Assembly: GCA_036426205.1 (NCBI GenBank)
Contig: CM071586.1
Coordinates: forward strand, 10,279,431-10,343,430
Origin: Ascaphus truei
Taxonomy: Eukaryota > Chordata > Amphibia > Anura > Ascaphidae
Length of the DNA stretch: 64,000 nucleotides
Reading direction: 5' to 3'
Under the pieces are notes generated by a model. That model did no database searches and was not told the DNA's origin. It was given only the letters and a program-made list of their open reading frames with translations. Both the position numbers and the translations under genes were made by a program. Below, one piece after another: positions 43,376 through 54,646 of this stretch; positions within the stretch are counted from its first letter, which is position 1; each line of letters opens with the position of its first letter.

Positions 43376-44720
43376 TTTTTGCGGAGGAATTGTCCTCAGA
43401 ATGTGCCTAGGAGGTTGCGGTCCGGAGTTGTCGGTTCCCCTATAAATGTACCCGGGAATCATGCCTGATTTTCAGATACATAAAAGCACATTGTCCTGGC
43501 ATTACCTCCCCTTGAAAACGCAAGCGTTACTCACCACTAGAGTACCCTGCTTCAGCACAACCCAGAAAGGCACAGGGATGAACAGGTATCCCTGCAGCTG
43601 AGGGAATCCCTAGGTTAAGGGGGTACCCCTGTTAGTGCCAAGGTGTCCCAAATCCTGTATTGGGTATAAGTATAGATAAACCTGACCTGTTTAGGGGCTT
43701 TGGGTTTCCCTGTGTCGTAGAAACTCCAGATTTTGGGAGTGTAAGTTTTAGGTGGGATATTTGGGTGAAAATGTCTTCCTTTTGTTTGCACGGTATCGGG
43801 GGGCCCAGCTACTGGCGGTCCCCTGATTCTCCCCAGCGTGCCGGCACTATTTGTGGGTTTGCGGGGTGAATTACACCGGGGCTTCCCCGGGTCACCCAGA
43901 CTCCTGGATTTCGAGCCCAAATATCTCCAAGTTATTTCCCTCATAAATATAAGGTTCCCCAAGGTTTATACTTTATTATAGTGCGGTTTCTAGGGTTATT
44001 CTGTATGTATAAAAATCCATGCCGTCAGGCTAAGCATTTGCATAGAATCCGTAGCTGAAAGAAGAGACGGGATGTTGAGAGGTGTCGGGTGCTAAGTGGA
44101 CGGGGCAGGGCGGAGTACTGGGTATGGAGAACAGAGACCCCCTGTGGGGGGGGGGACCCTCTGGTTTGCGCCTGCCCAGTGAGAGGCAATGGGCTGGCTA
44201 AGGAAAAGATGGCGACCGTAGGCGCTTTTCCTATTGGCCAGAACATATGTCCCGCCCCCGGGGCGTCCCGAGCCAGTTCAACACTCCCCCTGCCTCTGAC
44301 ATCATCAGCCAGAGGAGCCCCGCTCTGATTGGCTGCTGGGACATGTTCCCACGCTCTGAGTGGCTGAAGGGCTCTGTCCATGTTAAAACATAGGAAAAGA
44401 GTTGTCTCTAAAAGGGGCTGCTGCAGATCAGGGCTCTGTCTCTCTCACTCTTTTCAGACTTATAGATAGTCTTGGGACTGGCCCAGTGACGCGCCGATGA
44501 GGTTTCCCCGGGGCATTGCGGTGCCAGGGTCTCCTAGCCAAGCTGAGGACTGGTTCTGAGGAGGGAAGTTACCTGTTCCAGGCGTATTCCAGCTCCGGGG
44601 AGGGAACAAGGTCAGCCTGTGCTGAAGCAGGCGCCGTGCACCTAGGAAAGCCTAGTTTTACCCCAGACCCCAGTAAGTGTGAATATTCTCTGTATTCTGT
44701 ATTTCTGTGAGTTTCCGAGT

Positions 44721-45525
44721 GTCATGAGAGAGGGGATTTGGCCCGGGATTAAAGGGGTTACACTCAATTTGGCCACCCCCTACTCTCACCTGGGAAGTAA
44801 GGCATCCTGGGTAGTAAGTTCATTTTTACACTATTAATCCTACCGAACCATGATATCCCATAGCCCACCCAAACCCTGAGATCCTCCTTCAGCCTCCCCA
44901 TCATCTTAGGGAAATTTGCTTTATATAAAGTATTGTAATCCCTGGTGATATATACCCCTAAATATTTGATTGCGGAGGACTGCCACTTAAAATTAAAATT
45001 GAGTTCAAATAGTTTTTCGATTGGTTTGGGTAAGTTGATGTTGAGAGCCTCCGACTTGGTCTGATTGATTTTAAACCCCGAGACCATGTTAAAGGTTCCC
45101 AATATCTCGAAAACGTTGGGCAGGGAAGTAAGCGGCTTTGATAATGTTAAGATCACATCGTCTGCGTCTATCCCTGTTATATTGGGGCTTAACCTGATGT
45201 GAGCCGCGAGGGGTTCTATACAAAGGGCGAATAATAATGTTGACAGCGGGCAACCCTGGCGGGTCCCGCTACGTATATTAAATATTTCTGAGGGGAAACC
45301 CTGGTGTCTCACTCTCGCTGTGGGGCCGGAGTATAGAGCTAGTATCGCCTCTAGGAGGCGTCCTCCAAAACCGAACGCCCCCAGTGTCTCTCGTAGGTAG
45401 GGCCAATCAATTCGATCAAATGCCTTTTCGGCATCCAGGCTTAACACCATTGACGGGATATTTTTCTTTTTCACCAGATGGATCAAATCTATTATTCGTC
45501 TGGTGTTGTCTGCCGCCTGCCTGCC
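44721..45525 (-). mobile_element. L1-like ORF2 part, interrupted by a PLE
   Basis: The minus frame from 45525 reads GRQAADNTRRIIDLIH into 45486-44764: SLDAEKAFDRIDW, then GTRQGCPLSTLLFAL, DADDVILTL and FKINQTKSEALNI. This is L1 reverse transcriptase with the catalytic ADD near 45165. Unlike the copy at 35505 this frame is clean. It ends near 44782; 44721-44781 is unassigned. The L1 5' part lies at 47316-47580. Confidence 0.85.
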
Positions 45526-46557
45526 CGTAATGAATTAACAACAATTGGAAAGTGAAAGCATATTTGTTGCCGACGCCTACCAACTAGAAGCCCATTTGCA
45601 ATTGCACTCCTTGGCAATTAAAACTTAACATTTAATTCTAATATATATAAAATAAGTTCTTAACATATAGTGATTAATAATTAACACATATAATGTACTT
45701 ATGCGAGAAGGGATGGGGAGATGGTAGATGGCCGCAATGTGTAGTAATTTATGCTATGCCTAAATACAACGACAATAACACTTGACAACAATTGGCCTTA
45801 ATAAAAGGTCTGTTACCCTGCTGTGAATGCCCAAATGACGCTTTACCTATATCAGTGTATTGTGCGTCATGTGGTACAGCATACCGATCAAACCAACCTA
45901 TATTGATCTAATTTGCTCAAAACAGTGTACAATAGGTGAATATAATATTAAATCTAATAGATTATTTTTAAACACTGTATGTGCAAATCAATAATAGGTT
46001 GGTGGCATGTGGATTGATTCTGCACCAAATGACATGCAAAAAAACACTATACACAGTTGTCAAATCAGGAAAGCTGATAATCTTAAAAAAAACAGGATAG
46101 GGTTAATACTAAACACTCTGCTTAGTTGACTAAGGCAGTGAAGTAATACTGTGGTTTGTGGACATGCTGTCCAAATATAATCAGCACTGTGAATATATAT
46201 CCCCTATGAGATAGCTGTTCACACAGCACATTTACTAAATCAACAAGCAGTGCAACGATGACTAAATAAACCTGCACAGCAAATACTGACAGGCTAACTG
46301 AGCTGATTGTAAGTGTCAGTGAAAGCGCTACTAGTTGCAACTTTACAGCTGACAACCTCTGATCTTACTGAGACAATGTTGTTACAATGAGTCACAGTGC
46401 AGAGACAGGCTGTAACCAAAAACCACCGAGTGAAAAGCAGCTGCCAAGCCTGGAAACGACCGCAGTTAAAATTGAGCAGCAACAGAGAACTTGATACAAT
46501 ATAGTGATACTACCAGTCTCTCCCAGCTCACTCCCGCTGACGTCACCACGCCAAAAA

Positions 46558-46600
46558 CGCCCTACGCGTTTCCCTCCTTGACGGAGATTCTTCAGGGGCG
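46558..46600 (-). ncRNA. Hammerhead-ribozyme-like motif 4 (best-formed copy)
   Basis: On the minus strand: stem I CGCCC/GGGCG (perfect 5 bp), CTGAAGA box, one extra A, stem II TCTCC/GGAGG with loop GTCAA, GAAA, CGC and the triplet GTA. All conserved hammerhead boxes are present. It lies 500 bp downstream of a PLE stop codon on the same strand, the known position class of PLE hammerheads. Confidence 0.7.
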
Positions 46601-47100
46601 AGTGATAACCAGCTGACTATGGAAGCGTGTTATATAGGATCAAGGGTTGCCATAGCAACCTATGGGCCAATGAAATGCACATACAACGCTTATACCGATC
46701 AGAAGGGTACTGAATGCAAGAACAGCTGATTCTTAAAGAAGTACACACAAGATAAAGACATTTAAAGTAAAATTGAAAGCAGGTTTGGTGAGAACACCAG
46801 CTAGAATAAACAGTGCTCATGGATGGTGATTTTTGAAAGAAAACTGGCAGTATTATGCCAGACTGATAAATGCTGAGTAGCTACTCCGTGATATGTGGCA
46901 AATTGCTATCAAAATGGGTTAAGATATTGAAACATGTACTGAATGATATGCATATAAAACTCTATTTATTCCATAGAAAAAGACTGAGCTTGCTTAAATG
47001 TCAGTAAACATAGGGTTCAGACTATAATTAACAGATATTAAGCTGGTTTATTTTGAGACTTGCAATGGATAGCATAGCATATTATTGACATCTCAAATGG

Positions 47101-47312
47101 TCAAATAAATGGGGTATATGTAAAACCCTCATTTAGCCCATAGGGATTTAATGTTTTTAATTTGTATATCCATTCTGCCTCTCTTTTCAATAATCTGTTG
47201 TTTATGTCACCACCTCTGATGTTATTTTTAATGTGGTCAATGCCTGTGAATGATAGGCATTTAATATCTCCCTGATGGTAATTATTTACATGGCGAGCTA
47301 CTGGAATGTCTA
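47101..47312 (-). pseudogene. PLE protein C-terminus (GIY-YIG endonuclease region)
   Basis: About 70 codons: PVARHVNNYHQGDIKCLSFT, then RGGDINNRLLKREAEWIYKL and LNPYGLNEGFTY, stop TGA at 47101-47103. The R-E-x-x-W-I-Y-K-L and GLNE segments are typical of the end of Penelope/Neptune-type proteins, where a GIY-YIG nuclease follows the RT. The frame has no stop but its 5' part is absent, so this is a 5'-truncated insertion, as is usual for target-primed elements. Confidence 0.85.
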
Positions 47313-47315
47313 ATG

Positions 47316-47580
47316 GCCGGTTTAAGGGACTTAATTACCTCTGTTACTTCCTCAAGGGTGAAATCTCCTTGTAGGGATTCCCTTTCCTCTCTGCCCAAGA
47401 TCGGTAGATTTGCCTCAGATAGGAACCTCTCCAAGGTATCCGCTGTTTTTTGGTTGTGGTTAACCTTATCTCCGTCATATAGTGTAGCATAGCACTTTCT
47501 GAATGCTTCCACTATTTGTCTAGGATCGGAGGTAAGGTCCCCCCTCTGTGTTTTAATGTCGTTAGAGGGGGAAAGCAAGT
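47316..47580 (-). pseudogene. L1-like ORF2, segment before the RT core
   Basis: The minus frame reads LSPSNDIKTQRGDLTSDPRQ, then EAFRKCYATLYDGD and FTLEEVTEVIKSLKP, the linker between endonuclease and RT in L1 ORF2. It ends where the PLE begins. Confidence 0.8.
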
Positions 47581-47704
47581 TAAGAATGGAACGGATGTAC
47601 TGAAGAAGGGGTTAGGGTGTTGTCAGATGGGGAAAGCAAGTTAAGAAAGGAAAGTATGTAGGGAAGAAGGGGTTAGGATGTCGTTAGAGAGGGAAAGCAA
47701 GTCC
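47581..47704. other. Short degenerate repeat (GGGGAAAGCAAGTTAAGAA)
   Basis: Two or three copies of an approximately 57-bp unit containing GAAGAAGGGGTTAGG. No gene. Confidence 0.6.
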
Positions 47705-48184
47705 CTGTGTTAGGGCGTCTCTGTACCCCTGTGTTAGGGCGTCTCTGCGCCCGTGTGTTAGGGCATCTCTGTGCCCTGTGTTAGGGCGTCTCTTGTGCCC
47801 TGTGTTAGGGCGTCTCTGTGCCCTGTGTTAGGGCGTCTCTGCGCCCCTGTGTTACGGCGTCTCTGTGTCCCTGAGTTAGGGCTTCTCTGTGCCCCTTTGT
47901 TAATGCCTCTCTGTGACCCTTTGTTAGGGCGTCTCTGTGTCAATGTGTTAGGGCGTCTCTGTGTCCCTGTGTTAGGGCGTCTCTGTGTCCCTGTTTTAGG
48001 GCGTCTCTGCGCCCCTGTGTTAGGGCGTCTCTGCGCCCCTGTGTTAGGGCGTCTCTGCGCCCCTGTGTTAGGGCGTCTCTGTGCCCCTGTGTTAGGGCGT
48101 CTCTGTGTACCTGTGTTAGGGCGTCTCTGTGCCCCTGTGTTAGGGCGTCTCTGTGCCCCTGTGTTAGGTAGTCTCTGTGCCCCT
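47705..48184 (+). repeat. 24-bp minisatellite, about 20 units
   Basis: Unit CCTGTGTTAGGGCGTCTCTG plus four bases. It includes TTAGGG, the vertebrate telomere hexamer, once per unit. Open frames on both strands are periodic artefacts. Confidence 0.9.
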
Positions 48185-48482
48185 GTGTTAGTGTGGTCTG
48201 TTTATACTCAGTGTCAGTGTATAGTGCGGTCAGGTTATACTCTGTGACAGTGTATAGTGTGGGTGTGTAAATAACAAGCAGCGGTACTGTGTGTGCGTAA
48301 ATAACAAGCAGCGGTACTGTCTGTGCGTAAATAACAAGCAGCGGTACTGTGTGTGCGTAAATAACAAGCAGCGGTACTGTGTGTGCGTAAATAACAAGCA
48401 GTAGTACTGTGGGTGTGTAAATAACAAGCAGCGGTGCTGTGGGTGTGTAAATAACAAGCAGCGGTACTGTGGTTGTGTAAAT
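48185..48482 (+). repeat. 33-bp (2 units) then 30-bp (about 8 units) minisatellites
   Basis: The 30-bp unit is GTAAATAACAAGCAGCGGTA followed by CTGTGTGTGC. The same two units occur once or a few times at 16664-17060, so this is an expanded copy of that junction. Confidence 0.88.
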
Positions 48483-48774
48483 AATTCTCCTTTCTCTCAT
48501 ATAACCAGTGGGGCGTTTCCCTTCTCAGCACACAGGGGCGGGGAGTTTGTTACTCAGACTATTAACCCTATAAGTTCCTGGCAGCAGTATGCAATATGAG
48601 GAATGAGAGTAGTTTAAACAATATGCAGCATGTTACCTATCTGTTCTCACATGAGGTGTTTCGTGACATGTGACAGGTGTTGCACTTCAAGGGTTAGGTA
48701 TCCTTTTAAGTCAGCTGTGTGTTATACACCTCAGCATGTTCCTGCAGTACATGGGGACCCAGTAACACATACTG
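48483..48774. repeat. TRIM 5' flank fragment and diverged flank segment
   Basis: Matches 19476-19570 and then, more weakly, 3323-3440. No TRIM gene is attached. Confidence 0.7.
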
Positions 48775-50455
48775 TAAGAGGAGCATTGAGAGGAACGTAC
48801 GTACTAAATTCTATACTAGACTATATACCCGTGAGCGTATAGTATCCCCGTCTGTCTCTGCATGAGTCATCGGAACAGAGAATTTAGGTATTGTTACCAA
48901 AGCAGGAACAGGACCTAAGAGCCCATTACAGCGCCCCCTCCTGTGGTCAACGTATGTGTCAGTTGTAACAGGACTGGTTCAGGGACAGAACCTATTGTAG
49001 ACCAAACAAGTAAGTGTAGCCCTTTTTCTGACACTCTAAGCGACTACGGGTAACTGCGCGCACCTGTGTCTCCAGGAGATCTGAGCCTCCGCTAGCTGGG
49101 AGCCTGGGGTAACACTTATTAGCGCAGCGCCTCCACTTACCCAGGATCCCCGTCATGTAAGATTCCCCTGGGCAAGAAACATAGCAACACAATTGCGTGC
49201 AACCAGTTTTACTGTGTGTCACAATTATCTTATAACTCTATATGAACCATGGCTGTGACACAAAATGCATACACTTATATTATAACACTAAACACGATAC
49301 TTATACTCTAACGCCGCTAACTGAAGATGTCCTTATAACACAAGTGGCTCGGCCACACCCCTAGGGAATATTGTCCTGTACAATAGTGGCTCAGCCACGC
49401 TCTTATGAGAATGTCTCTGTCCCGTCACCGCGTGCCCCCCACACCGTGTCCGTGTAGTAATGATAGAACGATAGCTGCGGGTACTTAGGCCTTTGGCCAC
49501 TTCTCTAGTGTCCCCAAAGAGTTACGCCTAAGGCGGGATCAGCGCCTGTTGACCGGTGTTGGTGCACTTGACGTAATTAATACCTTCCGGTCACGGCGGT
49601 GACCGGTACCACTTCGCAAAGGGTCAGACGCATCCGACCCTTGACCTCCAGATGTCGCGGTGTCCAGCCGTCTGGTCCCAGATGACTGTAACCGCCGCAA
49701 CTCGGTGCTTTGTCCCTAACTAATGTATAGTAGGGTGACAATCACTACCACAATAGGGCGTCCCTGCAGCACAGCAGCCTACTGTGACTCAGGGGATGCT
49801 CCTAAGGGCCTGCGGGGGTAGCTGTCCTATGCAGGCGGGTCACGGACCCCCTGCACTCACACTACCTCCTTCAGCTCCTTCCAGATCTCCTCTGACTAGC
49901 GTGGTCTCTCTCCCACGCTTCCCTTTCCTGTTTCCGTAAACCTAGCCTTCTGATTGGTTCCTCCCGTCAGGTGACCACTCTAGGGCTCATGGGAGTTGTA
50001 GTTCCCCCACGGAGCCTTTTCCTTACAGGCCCGTCGTTCGCGCGCTTCCATTGCGCATGCGCGACCTTTCCACTCTCTCAGTGCCCTGGCAAAGTTGCGC
50101 AACAACATGGCGGCGCCCTGTACTAGCGTGCCGCCGCGGAACCTGCCACACTCCCACCGAGCGCACGTCGGAGATTCCTAACACATCCCTACATAAGCAT
50201 ATTAATTGCCCCTCGTTTATTGACTAGGGATATTGGATTATTAAAACCCATTATTATGAGTAATAAGTAGAATAAGTGGGGCTGAATAGGCACATATATA
50301 CACTGAGACACTAAGCACACTGCGGATACACAGCAGGGGGCTCTCAGATATGGCGCCCGGTATAACGTACTGAATCTCGGGGATACAGGTCCCTGGGGAA
50401 TAGTATGAGCGGCGATGTGCATATCACAGGGATTGGGGTATAAGGGTTATTGGCA
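48775..50455. repeat. Duplicate of 19745-20238, split by an LTR-like element
   Basis: 48775-49014 and 50194-50455 align with 19745-20238. The insert is described separately. Confidence 0.75.
49015..50193. mobile_element. LTR-like insertion with 4-bp target duplication TAAG
   Basis: 1,179 bp from TGTAGCCC to CCCTACA, flanked by TAAG (49011-49014 and 50194-50197). The empty site at about 19980 reads TAAACATATT. No ORF that I can support. Confidence 0.75.
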
Positions 50456-51934
50456 TTATATTCCCTTTGCCCCCACTGGGCAATACTTCTGTACCCACCC
50501 TATATGCCACCTAAACTGATGGCTACTGTTGCCGCGCCCGCACATAATGGCGCTACTTGTAAGTAATAAGTTGCTTACGTGGCGTTACAATGAAGCTGAC
50601 ACCGTGTGTCTCACACGGGGTTATTAAGTATTGATGCCTGTGTGTGTTTGGGCAAACCAGGACCGCCAACAGAAATTATGGGGCCAGGACAAATGAAAGG
50701 AGCAGGACCCCCCCCCCCCCCCCGAACCCATAGCGCACCTACCACGGAGAAATATTTTTAGCGCGAAACGTTTACTTATCTGTTTTTCTTACTCACACAA
50801 TGGATGAATCAGACCGCGCTGCGCAGTGATTACGCGCTGTGTAAATTAGATGCGCAGGTGCAAAAGGGGTGAATATTATAGTACCCAGAACCCAAAGAAG
50901 GGCCCACGGAACCCCACTGATCTCACTCATCGCTATATTCACAGAACTATTGCCTGATAAACACCTGCCAGGTTTGCACGCGTGTCTGTGTTAGGTATGT
51001 ACAGATATACTGTTACACGCATGTAACCACACCATGGTAACGTGAGGAACCGCTTGCTATACTGCGTACCCACTGCAAACCCAGCTGCCCCACGGAGGGT
51101 AATTAGACTGTAGAGATTATGCATTAACATTGCAGCAGTATATCTGTATATACCTAACACAGACAAGGCTGCAAACCTAGAAAGTGTTTTTGGATGCATG
51201 GTAACCTTATATTGTAGTGCAAAGGGTTAATAATTCCTACACAGGTTGCATTGTGGTTCCAGATATATGATGTAGTTGTCACAGTGTAGCTGCTCCCTGT
51301 GGATCAGCAATAGGCACACACACAGCACGCTGCTCCTCGCTTTACCAATTATAGCTACACTAGTATAACAATATATCTATATATACAGTATATAATCCCA
51401 GCAGCGCCTGTGTTATACCCTGACAGCACAGGTACTGTGTCTATGGGGCTCTGATATCATTAGACGCTTTAGTCTGTCTATGTGCACAATACTGTATATC
51501 TAGAGCCAATACTAGGCTAACACCAGCCATAATAATACAAGTATCTGCGCTGGGAGCACAATAGTATCTCACTATATCACTGGGGGCCACTATCTGACCT
51601 AAGGGCCGCAGGAGGAAGGGAGGATTTGGCCATCAGCTCTATTATAGGTACCCAGAGGCCACTTACCTCCCTACCTCCTCCGTGGGGATCATGTTAATAC
51701 TTTAACCTATTAGTCTGTGTATTTGATAAAATAAAACCTTTTTTGTTTTTGTTAAATTTTAGACCCTAAATTGTTCTGGTGGTTGGACCATAAGAGGTTC
51801 TCAGACAATAGTCCTGTGAATATAGCAATGAGTGCTATCAGCGGGGTTCTTTGGGCTCTTCTTTGGGTTTTGTCTGTGTACTGCTTTTCTTATTGTAATA
51901 TGGGAAAAAACATTACAATGCAATCTGTTTATTT
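50456..51934. other. No gene seen
   Basis: About 1.5 kb without a coding, RNA or repeat signal that I recognise, apart from a poly-C run near 50708-50723 and a TA-rich stretch near 51370. It could be old repeat or unique spacer. Confidence 0.5.
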
Positions 51935-52120
51935 ACTCAGACTTTAGCTGTGTGACCATTAACCCTGTAAGTTCCTGGCTTCAGTATACAATATGAGGAA
52001 TGAGTATTTAATAGAATTTGCAGCATGTCTCCTATCTGTGCTCACATGGGGTGTTTGGTGACATGTGACAGAGGTTTAGCACTTCAGGTGTTAAGTAACC
52101 TTTTAAGTCAGCTGTGTGTG
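51935..52120. repeat. TRIM 5' flank fragment and flank segment, left half
   Basis: Continuous from the TRIM 5' flank end into AGTATTTAATAG, then cut at 52120 (GCTGTGTGTG) by a LINE. The right half resumes at 54665 (TTAAGAAAGGCAG). Confidence 0.8.
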
Positions 52121-53491
52121 CCACTAACTTATTAGCGAAACGTAGACCAAACCACAAACCTGAATCTCATCCTGGGAGTACCCACATAGCCCCACCCCCT
52201 CCCAACACTGCCCACAATTTTCAATTTGGCCCAGTATCCGAAGAGGAGATTACACAAGTGCTCCTCAAACTAAAACTAAGCAGCCAATGCGGACCCGACT
52301 TACTACAATCTAGGTTCCTACGACTTGGTGCCCCAGCCATTGCCAAACCAATTGCTTCCATAGTCAACTCTATCCTGTCTGCAGGCCATATCAATAAGAC
52401 CTGGAAAACTGCCAGAGTTGTCCCAATCTTCAAAAGTGGGGACAAAAACACTGTCTCAAACTACAAATCAATTTCTCTTCTCCCAATTCTATCCAAAGTC
52501 ATGGAACAATGTGTCCACTCCCAATTAAGCGATTACTATACCAAGACAAATTTCCCTAGCCAATTCCAATCTGGCTTTCGTCCCAAACACTCCACCGTAA
52601 CTACCCTGCTAAAAGTTTGCAATGTTAATCCAGTGTGGAATGGAACGGGGACAACTCACTGGTGCAATATTCCTAGATTTTGCAAAGGCTTTTGATACAG
52701 TTGATCATGCTATCCTGCTTAACAAACTCCACAGCTCCGGAATAGGGAAGCATGCTTTACACTGGTTTCAGTCCTACCTATCAGGAAGATCCCAACATGT
52801 GTCCATCTCAGGCTCTAGCACCAACCCCCTGGATATCACCTGTGGTGTCCCGCAAGGCTCTGTTCTGGGGCCCCTACTCTGATCAGTGTTCATTAATGAT
52901 CTTCCCACAGCTTGTAAGGAAGCCTCAATACACATGTATGCAGATGACACAATCCTATATGCACACAGCCATAGCCTCTCTGACCTTCAACACATACTTC
53001 AGTCTGACTTTTTGAGACTTGAAAACTGGATCTCCCAAAACAAAAAGTTTTTAAACACTGACAAGACTGTAACAATGGTATTTGGGACCAAGACTAAATT
53101 TTTAAAGCTTCCAGTGACTGAGCAGATTAGAACCAATGCTAACACCACCCTAACCCCTGTCACTAGTTTTAAATACCTGGGCATATGGTTTGACTCCCAC
53201 TTAACATTCGGAATGCACATTGATACCCTGACAACCAAGACCTATGCCAAACTAGGGGTACTTGACAGGAACAAATCCTCCCTAAGTCGCCTGGTCAGAA
53301 AGCGTATCGCACAGCAGATGCTAATGCCAATTATTGACTATGGAGACATAGTATATGGCTCGGCACCTCAAACCCACTTTAGCAAACTTGACACCCTCTG
53401 CAATTCAATTTTCAATTGTTCTACAATGCAACTACAACACACATCACTGCGAAATGCTCAAAGAACTAGATTGGTCATCACTCGTGTCTAG
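52121..53491 (+). pseudogene. LINE reverse transcriptase, one frameshift and one stop
   Basis: Frame 1 (to 52695) reads LLKLKLSSQCGPDLLQSRFL and TARVVPIFKSGDKN. A one-base-type shift near 52625-52640 moves to [16 protein letters not shown] and [13 protein letters not shown], then a single TGA (52880-52882), and the same frame continues FINDLPTACK, MYADDTILYAHS (catalytic YADD near 52940) to 53491. Motifs fit the CR1/L2/Rex1 group of non-LTR retrotransposons; the exact clade is uncertain. The endonuclease is absent. Copies RNA by target priming when intact. Confidence 0.85.
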
Positions 53492-53966
53492 GCGCAAAGT
53501 TCACCTTTCCTGTCTCAGCTTTAAATTCTTTATGGGCAAGCTACCCGTCTAACTGAACAAGCTCCTCACCCCTACCACATGCAGCACTTATCATCTGAGA
53601 TCTGACTCCAAAAGACTGTTCATGGTCCCAAGGTTCAGCAAAGTATCCGGCCGCTCCTCCTTCTCCTTCCGTGCACCCCAAAACTGGAACAACCTACCAG
53701 AGACTCTCACATCCACCACCAGTCTAAGTTCTTTCATATCTAAGGCTGTCACACATTTTAATCTGGTCTGTAACTGTTTCATTCGCCCATAATATATATT
53801 TTCTGTAACTGTGCACGCAATGTCTTGTATATAATGTATACCCTGTTCATTTATGTAACTGTATTTGTAACCATGTATTATTTGTCTTAACTGTGTGCCC
53901 AGGACATTCTTGAAAATGAGAGGTAACTCTCAATGTATTACTTCCTGGTAAAACATTTTATAAATA

Positions 53967-54646
53967 TGTAGCCCTGCTTCCTATCGCTTGCAGGCCGCTA
54001 CTATGTGCTGTATCACCTGTAGGCTCACAGGGCCTAAGTCTCTGCCACGGAGAGCCTGGGGTACTCGTGCAATAACTTATAACGGGTGCAGCGCCTCCAC
54101 CTGTGACAGTGGGGGAGTGGATCTTCGCAGGACGTATACTGCTACTAAGAGCTGCTACACTCTTCGCAAAGGGTCCCCACGAGGCAGCAGTCGTTCTCTC
54201 GCCTACGCAGCGGTCCAGGGCGATCCCACCCGGACACTCGTGATGAACTAGCGGGGTCTGAGTCCTGATCTCCCGCTACTAGGATAGTCCTGCTCCAATC
54301 GAATGGCACTATGGGAATCCCTAGATCCGCTTATCTCTATAGTGACTCAGGGCCTAACTGGGCCTGGGGCACACGGCCTGCGCAGGGGCGGTTACCCTCC
54401 CTGACACCGAAGCTCCGTCTCCTCTCCAACCAGCTCTGACTCCACGTGGGCGCATACACCTCCCTTACTCTCCTCCACCTCCTCAGCCCATTGGCTCAAC
54501 CCGGTCACAAGGTACCCACGGGGCTGCTGGGACAAGGGTTGCTACCTCCCACCAATTAGCACTCTCCTCCTTCGCGGGCTTTGCAACTACCTCTGTGCAG
54601 GCGCAACTTCCCGCGCTAACAGGGTGAACCAGGGGTCACTGCTACA
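53967..54646. mobile_element. LTR-like insertion with 4-bp target duplication AATA
   Basis: 680 bp from TGTAGCCC to GCTACA, flanked by AATA (53963-53966 and 54647-54650), inside the LINE tail. No ORF. Ends resemble the elements at 8996 and 49015. Confidence 0.75.

Larger units (their letters stand above)
41750..44720 (+). mobile_element. LTR-A copy 3 with 41-bp array and foldback insert, 3'-truncated
   Basis: TGTGACGGGAG start at 41750, foldback element at 41845-42507, 41-bp array at about 42565-43375, TATA-like boxes near 43440 and 43940, then CACCTAGGAAAGCCTAG near 44640. It stops at GTTTCCGAG (about 44720), before the expected AATAAA and TTACA end. Confidence 0.8.
45526..47315 (-). mobile_element. 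Penelope-like element, 3' part (copy 2), inside the L1
   Basis: The right edge encodes the PLE C-terminus (47101-47312). The rest is 3' UTR/terminal repeat with the best-formed hammerhead-like motif (46558-46600) and an X-box-like GTTGCCATAGCAAC (46646-46659). L1 sequence resumes on both sides, but the RT segment between the flanks (order of 100 codons by comparison with the family) is missing. Integration therefore went with a target deletion, or a later loss occurred. Confidence 0.82.

Noticed and set aside
42536..43462. 308-codon minus-strand frame rich in NPCFTARPE-type repeats
   Set aside because: It is a reading of the 41-bp minisatellite; similar frames appear at 34692 and 54819 for the same reason.
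47771..48500. 158- and 186-codon frames on opposite strands
   Set aside because: Units of 24 and 30 bp are multiples of three, so frames stay open by arithmetic.
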